Shown here one piece after another: positions 53,950 through 62,877 of a stretch of DNA of 64,000 nucleotides. The notes below the pieces were generated by a model. The model was not told the origin of the DNA. It did not search any database and was given only the letters and a program-made list of their open reading frames with translations. The position numbers were made by a program, and so were the translations under genes. The stretch covers positions 24,157 through 88,156 of the forward strand of contig CAXGAH010000008.1 in NCBI GenBank assembly GCA_964007875.1, in the 5' to 3' direction. Source of the stretch: UBA1275 sp002323515. GTDB lineage: Bacteria; Bacteroidota; Rhodothermia; Balneolales; Balneolaceae. The first letter of the stretch is position 1. Each line of letters starts with the position of its first letter.

Positions 53950-55416
53950 TTAGGGAATTACCCAGCAAATAACACTCTCAAGCGCAGCTGCTTTTAGTAG
54001 GGTCTCTTGCCATTCTAACTCCGGATCCGAATCGCTGGTTATGGCACCACCTACAGGATAGTACAGTTGATTACCTTGGATAATGGCAGTTCGGATGACC
54101 ACATTAAAATCAAAGTCATCATTTGGGCTCAGATACCCAATGGCCCCTGAGTAAATACCTCTTTTGTAGGACTCGTACCGTTCTATAGCCTGCATAGCCG
54201 CAATTTTTGGTGCGCCCGTCATCGAACCCATTGGAAAGCTATGACGAATAGCGTCAAAGCTACTATAATTTGGTGCTATTTGTGCATGTACTTTACTCAC
54301 TAATTGGTGCACCGTCCGAAAGGATTGAACCTCAAACAGAGGATCAACATGCACACTTCCCTTTAGGGCCACCCTATGTAAGTCATTTCGAACTAAATCT
54401 ACAATCATCAGGTGCTCAGCTTTGTTTTTACGGCCTAGTAATTCCTGTTTAATGCGCTCACGTTTATCTGATTGGTTGCGACCCAGCGTTCCCTTGATAG
54501 GCTCCGACCACAAATGCTCCCCCCGTTTTGCTAAATAACGTTCAGGAGAAGCCGAACAAACCTGTATCCCAAGTCCAGAGGGGAGATCGTAATTGAAATA
54601 GCTGGCAAAAGGAACCGGCCCATACTCCCGCATAGCTCGATAAAGCGCAACAGGAGGCCCCTCAAAGGTGTACTTTAGTGCATGAGAAAAATTCATTTCA
54701 TAGTAGTCCCCCTCATGAATATCCGCCTTCACCGACTCAATAGTATGTAGATATTGACCTTTCGAAAGCCCCTCTAGAGGCCTAATAATAAATTCCTGCG
54801 ACTCCGAGGAACTGCCTACAAAGCGTTCCTGAAGTTCGGCCCATCGCTGTTCACCCTCAAGCCACTCCACCTTATCATTTAGCTTATTTTCTTGGCTTGA
54901 AGTAGCTGTTTTTGCCAAAATCCCAGGTTCCATAAACCATAAATCAGCCGCTTCATATAATTCGGTATGTCCACTCTCTAGATTTTCTATGAGGTTTTTC
55001 AAATCATAGCCCAAATATCCAAACCACCAACTCTGTTTTTGCGCTATTTTCAAAGCTGACCATAGATCAATATGATCCAGTAAAACAGAATACCAAATAT
55101 TTTTTTCTCTGGTTGATGTGTGCCCTGAATCGCCGGATGAAGATTTATCATCCAGTATAGTCTTTTGTGTTGTAGTATCCGTTTTATCCTGCGTGCTAGT
55201 CCAGTCTAAGCTTGGAAACGCTTGAAACAGGGTATAGGCTATGGTACCAGCCACCCATAGCCGCTGTTTATACACCATAATTTGACCCACTGGGTCTCCA
55301 GCAATCCAATGATATTGACTTTCCCTATGTTCATTAAGTTGTGATTCCAACAAGACCATGGGGCCAACCTTTGGAAGTACAGATAGTGCATTATCAATGA
55401 AGAAATGAGTAGTCAA
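53950..55416 (-). CDS. pabB: Aminodeoxychorismate/anthranilate synthase component I (PabB-like)
   Basis: Chorismate-binding enzyme of 488 residues. Seen: EPIKGTLGRNQ, IVDLVRNDLHRVALKGSV, SFPMGSMTGAPKIAAM and GIYSGAIGYLSPNDDFDFN. The GSMTGAPK loop and the sugar-free context favour PabB (folate branch) over TrpE. The first 170 residues hold the regulatory-type N-terminal domain with a polar, low-complexity insert about residues 75-105. The glutaminase partner and the PabC lyase are not adjacent. Confidence 0.88.
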   Translation of the reverse strand: MTTHFFIDNALSVLPKVGPMVLLESQLNEHRESQYHWIAGDPVGQIMVYKQRLWVAGTIAYTLFQAFPSLDWTSTQDKTDTTTQKTILDDKSSSGDSGHTSTREKNIWYSVLLDHIDLWSALKIAQKQSWWFGYLGYDLKNLIENLESGHTELYEAADLWFMEPGILAKTATSSQENKLNDKVEWLEGEQRWAELQERFVGSSSESQEFIIRPLEGLSKGQYLHTIESVKADIHEGDYYEMNFSHALKYTFEGPPVALYRAMREYGPVPFASYFNYDLPSGLGIQVCSASPERYLAKRGEHLWSEPIKGTLGRNQSDKRERIKQELLGRKNKAEHLMIVDLVRNDLHRVALKGSVHVDPLFEVQSFRTVHQLVSKVHAQIAPNYSSFDAIRHSFPMGSMTGAPKIAAMQAIERYESYKRGIYSGAIGYLSPNDDFDFNVVIRTAIIQGNQLYYPVGGAITSDSDPELEWQETLLKAAALESVICWVIP

Positions 55417-55554
55417 TGTTGTGGGGAACTTAAACGGATTTCCCTCTCAACTAGGATTGCAGCTGAGTTGGTTGAAGTTTGCATAAGTTAAAAACAATTC
55501 ATCAGACAAAAATACTGTTTTTGGCGTTTTTTTGGACCTCTTTTATGTACCTTT

Positions 55555-55599
55555 ATGGCAGTTAGTACAGACAGGTCTCTAAACAGGGACATTTTTTGA
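55555..55599 (+). promoter_or_regulatory. Candidate attenuator/leader peptide upstream of pyrD
   Basis: A 14-codon frame starts ATG at 55555 and stops TGA at 55597-55599. Inside it, GTCTCT-AAAC-AGGGAC (55575-55590, one G-T pair) forms a tetraloop hairpin followed by A and T6 (55592-55597). It is an intrinsic-terminator-like hairpin 17 nt upstream of the pyrD ATG (55614), preceded by T-rich tracts around 55515-55545. The layout recalls UTP-sensing pyr leader attenuators of enterobacteria; function here is inferred. Confidence 0.4.
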
Positions 55600-55613
55600 G
55601 TTAAGTATTACCG

Positions 55614-56693
55614 ATGTATAAAGAACTTATAAAGCCGCTTCTTTTCCTTATGGACGCCGAACATGCCCATGAATGGGCAATATGGATTGCCAACAAAACG
55701 AACCGTTCAGATATACTCCAAAATATAGTGCACCGACTTTATGGAGTGGCCGATGCAAAATCAAGCGAACAAATTTGGGGACTTCATTTCAAAAACCCAC
55801 TCGGTTTAGCAGCTGGATTTGACAAAAACGGAACGACCCCTCGTGCCATGCAGGCTTTAGGCTTTGGTTTTATCGAAGTTGGTAGTATTACTGCTCATTC
55901 ATCCACGGGTAATCCAAAGCCCCGCGCCTTTAGACTACCCAAAGACCATTCTTTAATAAACAGGATGGGCCTGAATAACGAGGGGGCAGCCAGAATTGTA
56001 GAGCGGTTAAAAAAGCTTCAATTGGACATTCCGTTGGGCGTAAATATTGCCAAAACTAATGATCCATCTATCGAGGGTAATGCAGCCGTGGAAGATTATG
56101 TTGAATCCTACCTTCTAGCTCAACAGGTGGCCGATTACATCACAATTAATATTTCCTGTCCAAATACAGGAGAGGGTAAAACCTTTGAAGATCCAGGTGC
56201 ACTTAGTGAATTATTAGCTGGGATTAAGCAGAAAGCCAGTCAGGTGGACCCGCCCGCAAAGCAACAAGGAATCTCTTTTTCTTCCACCTACGCATATGTC
56301 CCAACTACCGTAAAATTTTCAGTGGATACCACTCATAAAAATTTGGTAAAATTAGTAGCAATTTGTGAAGACTATGGAATTGACGGCTATGTTGCCACAA
56401 ATACATCTAATAGTAGGGAAGACCTCTGGCACTCCGAACAAGAGCTTTCCTCGATAGGACAGGGGGGATTGAGTGGACGAGCTATAGCTAAAAGAAGTTT
56501 AGAGATGACACGTTGGCTTTCGGAGGAATTAGTGGAAGGCAAACCGATTATTTCTGTGGGTGGAATCGATTCGGTAAACTCAGCACTCGAACGTCTTGAG
56601 GCTGGTGCCCACCTACTTCAAATCTATACCGGGCTCATTTATGAAGGCCCCGGCTTAGTTTCGGATATTGCTAATGCGTGTACTCGCAATTAA
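55614..56693 (+). CDS. pyrD: Dihydroorotate dehydrogenase, class 2-like (quinone)
   Basis: FMN enzyme of 359 residues oxidising dihydroorotate to orotate at the membrane. N-terminal helical extension (YKELIKPLLFLMDAEHAHEW) is the class 2 membrane-binding domain. FMN site: NPLGLAAGFDKNG, FIEVGSITAHSSTGNPKPR, NRMGLNNEGA. The catalytic-base loop reads TINISCPNTGEG with Cys182 where E. coli class 2 has Ser; Cys is the base in class 1 enzymes. C-terminal IISVGGIDS and YTGLIYEGP. It is preceded by a possible attenuator. Confidence 0.93.
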   Translation: MYKELIKPLLFLMDAEHAHEWAIWIANKTNRSDILQNIVHRLYGVADAKSSEQIWGLHFKNPLGLAAGFDKNGTTPRAMQALGFGFIEVGSITAHSSTGNPKPRAFRLPKDHSLINRMGLNNEGAARIVERLKKLQLDIPLGVNIAKTNDPSIEGNAAVEDYVESYLLAQQVADYITINISCPNTGEGKTFEDPGALSELLAGIKQKASQVDPPAKQQGISFSSTYAYVPTTVKFSVDTTHKNLVKLVAICEDYGIDGYVATNTSNSREDLWHSEQELSSIGQGGLSGRAIAKRSLEMTRWLSEELVEGKPIISVGGIDSVNSALERLEAGAHLLQIYTGLIYEGPGLVSDIANACTRN

Positions 56694-56725
56694 GCTGGCT
56701 TTTAATCGCAGATTAGCTGCTAAGG

Positions 56726-59575
56726 CTACTCTAGCTCGGACGGGTCAATAACTATCTCACAAACTATTCGGATGGAGCGGCCATTTATAATGGTAGGTTC
56801 AAAAGCAACCTCCGATGCCAATCGGGAATTGATTGCGTCCACTAAATCTGGACTTAGCTCCGCATTGGAAGTAGAATCGACGTTCTCAAAACGATCGATG
56901 ATTCCCCGTTCATTAATAAAGAAGCGGTAGCTCACTGGACTTATGATAACCCCTTCAGGATAAGAAATGCTTGACAATAACGCCTGTAATCCTCCTCTGA
57001 AAGATGGGGTGCTATCTAGGTCAACGCATGATTGATAATCATCTATAGTCGATCGCTCTTCTACCGAGCTGGCTAAATCTGAAATTTGCGTAAGTGAATC
57101 ATTTGAAAATGAGTCCATGCTTAGTGAGTCGGGTTGTAATGAATCAGCCAAAAATCCATGAACCTCTAAGGAATCATTTAATGAGCTGTCAAAGGCAATG
57201 GCATAGGGATTTTCAGGAGGGGTTAATTCCTGCTTTAGTCGTATTAAATCTGGATTTTTTACTGGGTTCATGAATACAGAGTCATAGACCGCTAAGTAGT
57301 TTCGAGCTATATCCCAATTCGGACCTGTGTAAGGGAATAAGTCATACCAAACAGGCTCTACAAGATTTGAGTCTAACAAGGTAGCTAGTTCTTCCTCTTC
57401 CATCGGATCAAGTAGGCTATCTTGCAGGCTTATTTCTATAGAATCCTTAAAAGCAAGCAGATTAGCTTGGCCGGTAACCCAACGCTCTTGTTCGGTGAGC
57501 CACCGAGCTTGATTTTGTTGGTACAAACTATCCATGGTGATGTTTTCGATGTAGTGTGTAAGACCAATACGATAGGCTTGTTCGCCAAGAATTGAATTCC
57601 CTGCAGATATACCCCAACTAAATAAACTATCTAAACCAACCTGGGTACCCATTCCAAAGCTGTTATACAGTTTCCGAAACGTGTCATACTCACTTGGTTT
57701 TGCGCTGCTATCTTGTACCATAGGGATTGAAAAATGTTCGGCTGTGCGTTTTGCGTAGACGGTATTGGGGAAGTTTTGAACAATTATTACCCCCAATTCT
57801 TTTGCGCGATCTATTTGATCTCTGGTTGATGCAATCTCAGCTAGAGAATACAAGGATACTGGGGCTACTTTACTTTGCGGCCGTTCTGACCAAACCTTAG
57901 AAAAATAGTATTCTGCACTATCGGTGTCATTCAGGTTTAAAAAAAATAGGTTACCGATTCCGTGATAGTAGGTGGAGAGCCGTTCATAAGCAGAATCTTT
58001 ATCAGCTGGGTCAAAGGGAATAGCACTGATATCAATAGTGTATTTCTTTTGAAGTTGAAGCGTGTCATTTTCATCGTTGCTGCTTTCAACCTCGCTACTG
58101 TCTTGTGTTATAGTATTACGAGCGAGAGATTCAAAACGCCAATAATCCGTCAGGGACCTTCCCATCCAGAGAGCGTTAAACTGCTGAGCTGCGTCGGCAC
58201 TCACTCGTTGGTCTAGTTCATTTAGGAATCCGCTATTAGAAGAGATATTAGGTCCTGTATTTGCTTCGCGATCGATGGTTACAAGGGTGTTGGCTCGGTC
58301 TTCTTGTTCTTGTTGGAGCCGCTCCAGTTCCGCTTGTTGCTTCTGCTGAATTATTTGAATCACTGAGTCAAATTGGGCAGGTTCCAGCGAACCCAAGTAC
58401 AATAAACTGTCTTCTAGTTGAACGTTCGATTTTAACCGCACATATTCACCAAAAGACGCCGATAATTCTTGAGCATTATAATATTCTGGAAGATTTTCTG
58501 AGGGCACGTTAATCCGTGCTGCCGAATCGTAATAAGCGGCAGCGAGGCTAAAGTTGTTGTTGTTAAACCGATAAATATTTGCTAAGGTATAATAAGTTAG
58601 TGCTTTCGTACGCGCTTCTGCTGGAAATAGTTGATCCCTTAACAAATCTAAGAAAATGGTTTCGGCCTTTTCAGGTCTGTTTCTTTGCAGTTCGGTTAGC
58701 CCTAATTCCAAACGAAGATCAGCGACATACTCGGTGTTCTTATCATCCTTAACCATGTCTGCCAAAACAGAATAGGCTTCATCTACTAAACCAAGTTGTC
58801 TCGCTACATCCGCTTTTTTCTTTTGAGCTTCGAATTGTATTTCATAGTTAAAGTAATAATCCGATACACGGTCAAAGGCAGTAAAGGCATTCTGGGTATA
58901 CCCTTGGAAATCATGGAGCTGTCCTAGCAGAAAAAAAGCTCGCTCTTTCAACGCTCTACCAGGTAATGAAGCAGCCGATTGCTCGAGCAGTGGAATAGCG
59001 GCCTCATAATTTTGTCTGGCCACATAAAGCTCAGCCAGCATCGTGAGTATCTGAGCTTCCATATTTCCCAACCACTTCACATCAAAGCTAGTTCGTTGTT
59101 CTTCTAGGTACTGCACGCCTTGAGTGAACAGTTCAAGCTCCATAAATACTCTAGCCTTCCAGAAAACACCTTTTTGTTGCAATAAGGGATCGTCTGTGGT
59201 TAGTAACAATTCATCGAATTTTTGGTCAGCAGAAAAGTACTCTGTTCTAAAGAAATAGGACTTTCCAATTAACTCTAAGGCATTGTCTACCCATTTACTT
59301 TCTTTGTGATCTCGTAAGATATCAGCCCCTTTATCAATGGTGTTTTGGAGTTCTTGCATTCCAGCACCAAGAGGGGTTTGGTAGACCTTGATAGGAATTA
59401 GAAAATTGTATTTTCTGGTTTGCTCAGTACTTTTGATGTACCCTTGTCCGTAGCTTAACTGGGCGTTGTAAAAAGTGTTGTAGTAGGCATTGAAGTTGAC
59501 AAATCGAGATGAAAATTGCCCCGAACAACCTAGCAGTACAACACTGAACAGTAATATTCGGGATATAATTTGCAT
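56726..59575 (-). CDS. PorW/SprE-like TPR lipoprotein with TonB-type C-terminal domain
   Basis: Protein of 949 residues. N-terminal lipoprotein signal MQIISRILLFSVVLLGC (lipobox VLLGC). The segment FVNFNAYYNTFYNAQLSYGQG matches the start of SprE/PorW lipoproteins of the type IX secretion/gliding apparatus. Residues about 90-350 contain tetratricopeptide repeats. The long C-terminal part is Asp/Ser/Leu-rich, and the last 75 residues (VSYRFFINERGIIDRFENVD) resemble a TonB C-terminal domain. It starts 12 nt after pyk on the same strand, probably cotranscribed. Whether it serves a T9SS cannot be shown here, since no other por/gld gene is in the window. Confidence 0.75.
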   Translation of the reverse strand: MQIISRILLFSVVLLGCSGQFSSRFVNFNAYYNTFYNAQLSYGQGYIKSTEQTRKYNFLIPIKVYQTPLGAGMQELQNTIDKGADILRDHKESKWVDNALELIGKSYFFRTEYFSADQKFDELLLTTDDPLLQQKGVFWKARVFMELELFTQGVQYLEEQRTSFDVKWLGNMEAQILTMLAELYVARQNYEAAIPLLEQSAASLPGRALKERAFFLLGQLHDFQGYTQNAFTAFDRVSDYYFNYEIQFEAQKKKADVARQLGLVDEAYSVLADMVKDDKNTEYVADLRLELGLTELQRNRPEKAETIFLDLLRDQLFPAEARTKALTYYTLANIYRFNNNNFSLAAAYYDSAARINVPSENLPEYYNAQELSASFGEYVRLKSNVQLEDSLLYLGSLEPAQFDSVIQIIQQKQQAELERLQQEQEDRANTLVTIDREANTGPNISSNSGFLNELDQRVSADAAQQFNALWMGRSLTDYWRFESLARNTITQDSSEVESSNDENDTLQLQKKYTIDISAIPFDPADKDSAYERLSTYYHGIGNLFFLNLNDTDSAEYYFSKVWSERPQSKVAPVSLYSLAEIASTRDQIDRAKELGVIIVQNFPNTVYAKRTAEHFSIPMVQDSSAKPSEYDTFRKLYNSFGMGTQVGLDSLFSWGISAGNSILGEQAYRIGLTHYIENITMDSLYQQNQARWLTEQERWVTGQANLLAFKDSIEISLQDSLLDPMEEEELATLLDSNLVEPVWYDLFPYTGPNWDIARNYLAVYDSVFMNPVKNPDLIRLKQELTPPENPYAIAFDSSLNDSLEVHGFLADSLQPDSLSMDSFSNDSLTQISDLASSVEERSTIDDYQSCVDLDSTPSFRGGLQALLSSISYPEGVIISPVSYRFFINERGIIDRFENVDSTSNAELSPDLVDAINSRLASEVAFEPTIINGRSIRIVCEIVIDPSELE

Positions 59576-59587
59576 GTGGGAATGGAA

Positions 59588-61027
59588 TTATTCAATAATA
59601 CTTATTTTCACCATGTTGGTACGGCCTCTTTGAGCCGTAGGCATACCCGTGGCTACAACTACTCGGTCACCTACTTTTACTTGGCCATTATCTTTGAGAT
59701 AATCCTCCATAATCTTTACACTTTGTTCTGTATCGAAGAGTTGTCTTAATCGGATAGAGCGAACTCCCCAAACAAGATTCAATTGGCGGCGTACTTTTTG
59801 AGATTCAGTGAAAGCAAAAATCGGCACTTTAGGTCTGAATTTAGCAATTCGGCGAGCCGTACTCCCAGAATGGGTAATGGTACTTATTAATGCGCTATCA
59901 GCTTTTTCGGACAACAAAACGCAAGTATGAGCAAGTGACTCGATAATTTGTTTGTCTGGATCGGTTGGTTTGTTGTATTCCAGGCTGTTATAGAGTTGTA
60001 TTCTACGCTCTTCAATTTTCCTACAAATACGGTCCATTACGTTTACTGCTTCCATGGGGTATTTACCTGCTGCAGTTTCTCCAGAAAGCATGACAGCGTC
60101 AGTTCCATCGAGTACTGCATTAGCCACATCGGAAGTTTCGGCTCGAGTGGGTCTTGGGTTTTTAATCATAGAATCGAGCATCTGGGTAGCAGTGATTACA
60201 GGCTTACCAACCGCCCTACATTTTTCGATAATAGTTTTCTGAATAAAAGGTACTTCTTCGGCTGGTATTTCAATGCCCAAATCACCTCGAGCGACCATAA
60301 TACCATCGGCTTGCTCAATGATTGCATCTATACATTCAACGGCTTCAGGTTTTTCTATTTTAGCAATTACGCCAGCCTCAGAGCCAAGATCCTTCAATAA
60401 TTTTTTTAAATCTATCACTTCTTTGGGATTTCGTACAAAAGACAGGGCAATGTAATCGGCATCCATTTTAACAGCGAATTCCAGATCTTTTCGATCTTTC
60501 TCCGTTAGGGCAGGTATAGATATTTTTACATTTGGTAAGTTTACCCCTTTACGAGATTTTAATAATCCACCTACAATAACCTTTATTTTTAGTGTTTTTT
60601 CTAGGCATTCAGTTACTTTGAACTCCAAGAGTCCATCATCTAAGAGAATGGTATTACCCACTTTGGCCTCCTGTGGGAGCTTATCATAGTCAATAGGTAC
60701 ATAGTCAGATGTTCCAATGATTTGTTCGGAGGTTAAGGTGATTTCACTACCCTCCACCAATACCTGTCCATCGTCTTTCATTTGTCCCACTCTAATTTTT
60801 GGACCTTGTAGATCCGCTAAAACGGGTATGCTATAGTTAAATTCACGTGCAGCCTTTCGTATGAATCCGATACTGCGTTCATGAATTTCGTAAGCGCCAT
60901 GGGAGAAATTGATTCGGGCAACATTCATCCCGTGAAGCAATAGGTTGTTAATACCTTCCTGAGTAAAACAACTGGGTCCGATGGTACAAACGATTTTTGT
61001 TTTTCGACGAGGAGTGATCATATGCAT
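59588..61027 (-). CDS. pyk: Pyruvate kinase
   Basis: Glycolytic enzyme converting PEP and ADP to pyruvate and ATP. 479 residues. N-terminal RKTKIVCTIGPSCF; MNVARINFSHG; LADLQGPKIRVG; metal/PEP site VIAKIEKPEAVE and IMVARGDLGIEIPAEEVP; the signature TATQMLDSMIKNPRPTRAE; and LSGETAAGKYP. C-terminal regulatory domain is present. First gene of a likely pyk-porW-like unit; divergent from the GWxTD gene across a region with a LacI-like dyad. Confidence 0.97.
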   Translation of the reverse strand: MHMITPRRKTKIVCTIGPSCFTQEGINNLLLHGMNVARINFSHGAYEIHERSIGFIRKAAREFNYSIPVLADLQGPKIRVGQMKDDGQVLVEGSEITLTSEQIIGTSDYVPIDYDKLPQEAKVGNTILLDDGLLEFKVTECLEKTLKIKVIVGGLLKSRKGVNLPNVKISIPALTEKDRKDLEFAVKMDADYIALSFVRNPKEVIDLKKLLKDLGSEAGVIAKIEKPEAVECIDAIIEQADGIMVARGDLGIEIPAEEVPFIQKTIIEKCRAVGKPVITATQMLDSMIKNPRPTRAETSDVANAVLDGTDAVMLSGETAAGKYPMEAVNVMDRICRKIEERRIQLYNSLEYNKPTDPDKQIIESLAHTCVLLSEKADSALISTITHSGSTARRIAKFRPKVPIFAFTESQKVRRQLNLVWGVRSIRLRQLFDTEQSVKIMEDYLKDNGQVKVGDRVVVATGMPTAQRGRTNMVKISIIE

Positions 61028-61106
61028 ATAAGTAATTTGATGATATTATAGCAGTCTTTGGAAGATACTACACTAATGTAAAGATAATTTAATTGTTTGT
61101 AAGCTA

Positions 61107-61121
61107 CTGAAACGATTTCAG
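61107..61121. promoter_or_regulatory. LacI-family-like operator between pyk and the GWxTD gene
   Basis: CTGAAA-CGA-TTTCAG is a perfect dyad with a CG-containing centre, like LacI/GalR-family operators. A T7 run follows at 61124-61130, so a terminator-like hairpin is also possible, but it lies between divergent genes where nothing needs terminating. Confidence 0.35.
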
Positions 61122-61263
61122 CATTTTTTTACTACTATATAGTGACGTTATCAATTTTTATTTGATCGTGAAACTTGGTTGTGTAAAAGAACTACGTAAT
61201 ACGCAACATTGGAGCATATTTTTATACATTATATATGCAGCCATCTGCCAAATTATTTATTGC

Positions 61264-62730
61264 ATGCAAAAAAAAATAAATATAGCACTTCAATCTGTGC
61301 CTAGAGTTCACCTAGGTAGGTTAATTATCATGTTACCCTTCTTGTTAGGCTATTTTTTTGTGGGCTGTAATAATGCATATATAGAAGAAGTGGATAGGGC
61401 GGCGGATTATGATTATAGACCCGGCTATCCTGAGCTCAGGGTGGTAGGTGCTGGTTTAGTAGATGTTGAGACGGATAGTGCCTTTATTGAAATATCGGCA
61501 GAGGTAGTTTATGCAAGTCTCGTATTCAAAAAGATAGACGAGTTGTTTCAGTCGTCTATTGAATTGGATGTTCAACTCGCTGATCAAAATGAACCAGATC
61601 GACTAATAAAGTCTGATAATACCGAATATGTGATTTCTGATTCTACTTCATCGGTAGTCAATAGTCAGGATGCATATACTATTAAGAGAAGTATACCAGT
61701 AGATCCTGGAGTGTACACCGTCCGAGTAATACTAAGAGATGCCTCAAATGAACGAGAAAGCTATCGAGAACTTTCAATTGAGATTCCAAATCCGACCGAA
61801 AAGCGTAGCCATCTAACCAATATTCAGGTATTTGCAAAAGATCAGAAAGCCAGTAATTCATTTTTTGAAGCAATAACCACTTATAACTTGTCGGAGAGAA
61901 GCGATTCGGTTCGCTTGGTATTTCAAGTAACAAATAACAAAATCAATGAGCCGCAAACCATAGACACCCGTCTTTTAAAATTTGACTCAGATACCTCACA
62001 TGCTCGGCCTATGAGTTGGCCTGATTATACCCCCGCAAGTGTGCCTTATAAAGGGATTGATTATGGGGAGTTTGAAGTATTGAATAATTCTAAGCGTATA
62101 CTTAGTCAACCAGGCACTGTTACTATTGAGTTTTTCTTTGAAGAACTAACGAGAGGTAATTACCGATTTGAAGTTCGTACGGAAGTAGGAGGAGAAGAAA
62201 TCTACAAGGCTCGAGATTTTAGCGTAAAAAGTCCGCATTACCCTTCGCTTAGAATACCCAATGAATTAGCTGCACCTTTAGTGTACTTGATGAGAGAAGA
62301 AGACCATGAGAAATTAATGTCTATCTCAGACCCAAAAGAGCAAAAATTGGCTGTAGATCGATTTTGGCTCTCAAATATCAAGAATACTACCAAAGCGTTA
62401 CAGGTTATCGAACTCTATTATGAGCGGGTAGAAGAAGCAAATAAGCAATTTTCGAATTATAAGGAGGGTTGGAAGACCGATATGGGCATGATGTACATCC
62501 TTTTTGGACCACCCTGGTATATTGAAAGTACATTAGAAATGAAAACATGGAGGTACTCTAATGATTTCTATAATCCTGAAAGTAACTTTACCTTCAAATC
62601 TTACAAGTTTAAAAATAAATATTATCCATTTGATAATTTTCAACTTCTCAGAAATCAACAGTATTTCAGTTTGGAATACAGACAAACACAGAAGTGGTTA
62701 AGTGGAAGTATTTTGAGGGACAATATTTAG
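61264..62730 (+). CDS. GWxTD-domain lipoprotein
   Basis: Protein of about 488 residues. ATG at 61264 gives a basic N-terminus, a hydrophobic segment (about 20-32) and a lipobox FFVGC, so a lipoprotein; an earlier TTG at 61162 would add an unlikely extra hydrophobic segment. Beta-rich middle region (about 60-340) of Ig-like character, then the GWxTD domain: NKQFSNYKEGWKTDMGMMYI (about residue 395 on) followed by LFGPPWYIESTLEMKTWRYS. The domain is typical of FCB bacteria and its function is unknown. Divergent from pyk, 147 nt upstream of the SusC-like gene on the same strand. Confidence 0.85.
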   Translation: MQKKINIALQSVPRVHLGRLIIMLPFLLGYFFVGCNNAYIEEVDRAADYDYRPGYPELRVVGAGLVDVETDSAFIEISAEVVYASLVFKKIDELFQSSIELDVQLADQNEPDRLIKSDNTEYVISDSTSSVVNSQDAYTIKRSIPVDPGVYTVRVILRDASNERESYRELSIEIPNPTEKRSHLTNIQVFAKDQKASNSFFEAITTYNLSERSDSVRLVFQVTNNKINEPQTIDTRLLKFDSDTSHARPMSWPDYTPASVPYKGIDYGEFEVLNNSKRILSQPGTVTIEFFFEELTRGNYRFEVRTEVGGEEIYKARDFSVKSPHYPSLRIPNELAAPLVYLMREEDHEKLMSISDPKEQKLAVDRFWLSNIKNTTKALQVIELYYERVEEANKQFSNYKEGWKTDMGMMYILFGPPWYIESTLEMKTWRYSNDFYNPESNFTFKSYKFKNKYYPFDNFQLLRNQQYFSLEYRQTQKWLSGSILRDNI

Positions 62731-62788
62731 TTGTAAAAAAATATGTTAATATTTATTTTATTTTAATTACATATAGTTTACATTAAGC

Positions 62789-62822
62789 TGTCTGCATAAA
62801 ACAGTTGTCTGCATATTGCAGA
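62789..62822. promoter_or_regulatory. Direct and inverted repeats upstream of the SusC-like gene
   Basis: TGTCTGCATA occurs twice, at 62789-62798 and 62806-62815 (17-bp period). The second copy is part of a perfect dyad TCTGCA-TAT-TGCAGA at 62808-62822; the first lies in CTGT-N9-ACAG at 62788-62804. They are 55-90 nt upstream of the ATG, a plausible operator position. Confidence 0.35.
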
Positions 62823-62877
62823 AAAGTTTTTAACAAATACTAATTACTAAATAATAAAACTTAACTAGAGGTCATCT

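Noticed and set aside
59948..60400. 150-residue plus-strand frame opposite pyk
   Set aside because: Antisense shadow of a clearly identified pyruvate kinase; its translation is Phe/Ser/Cys-rich and matches nothing recognisable.
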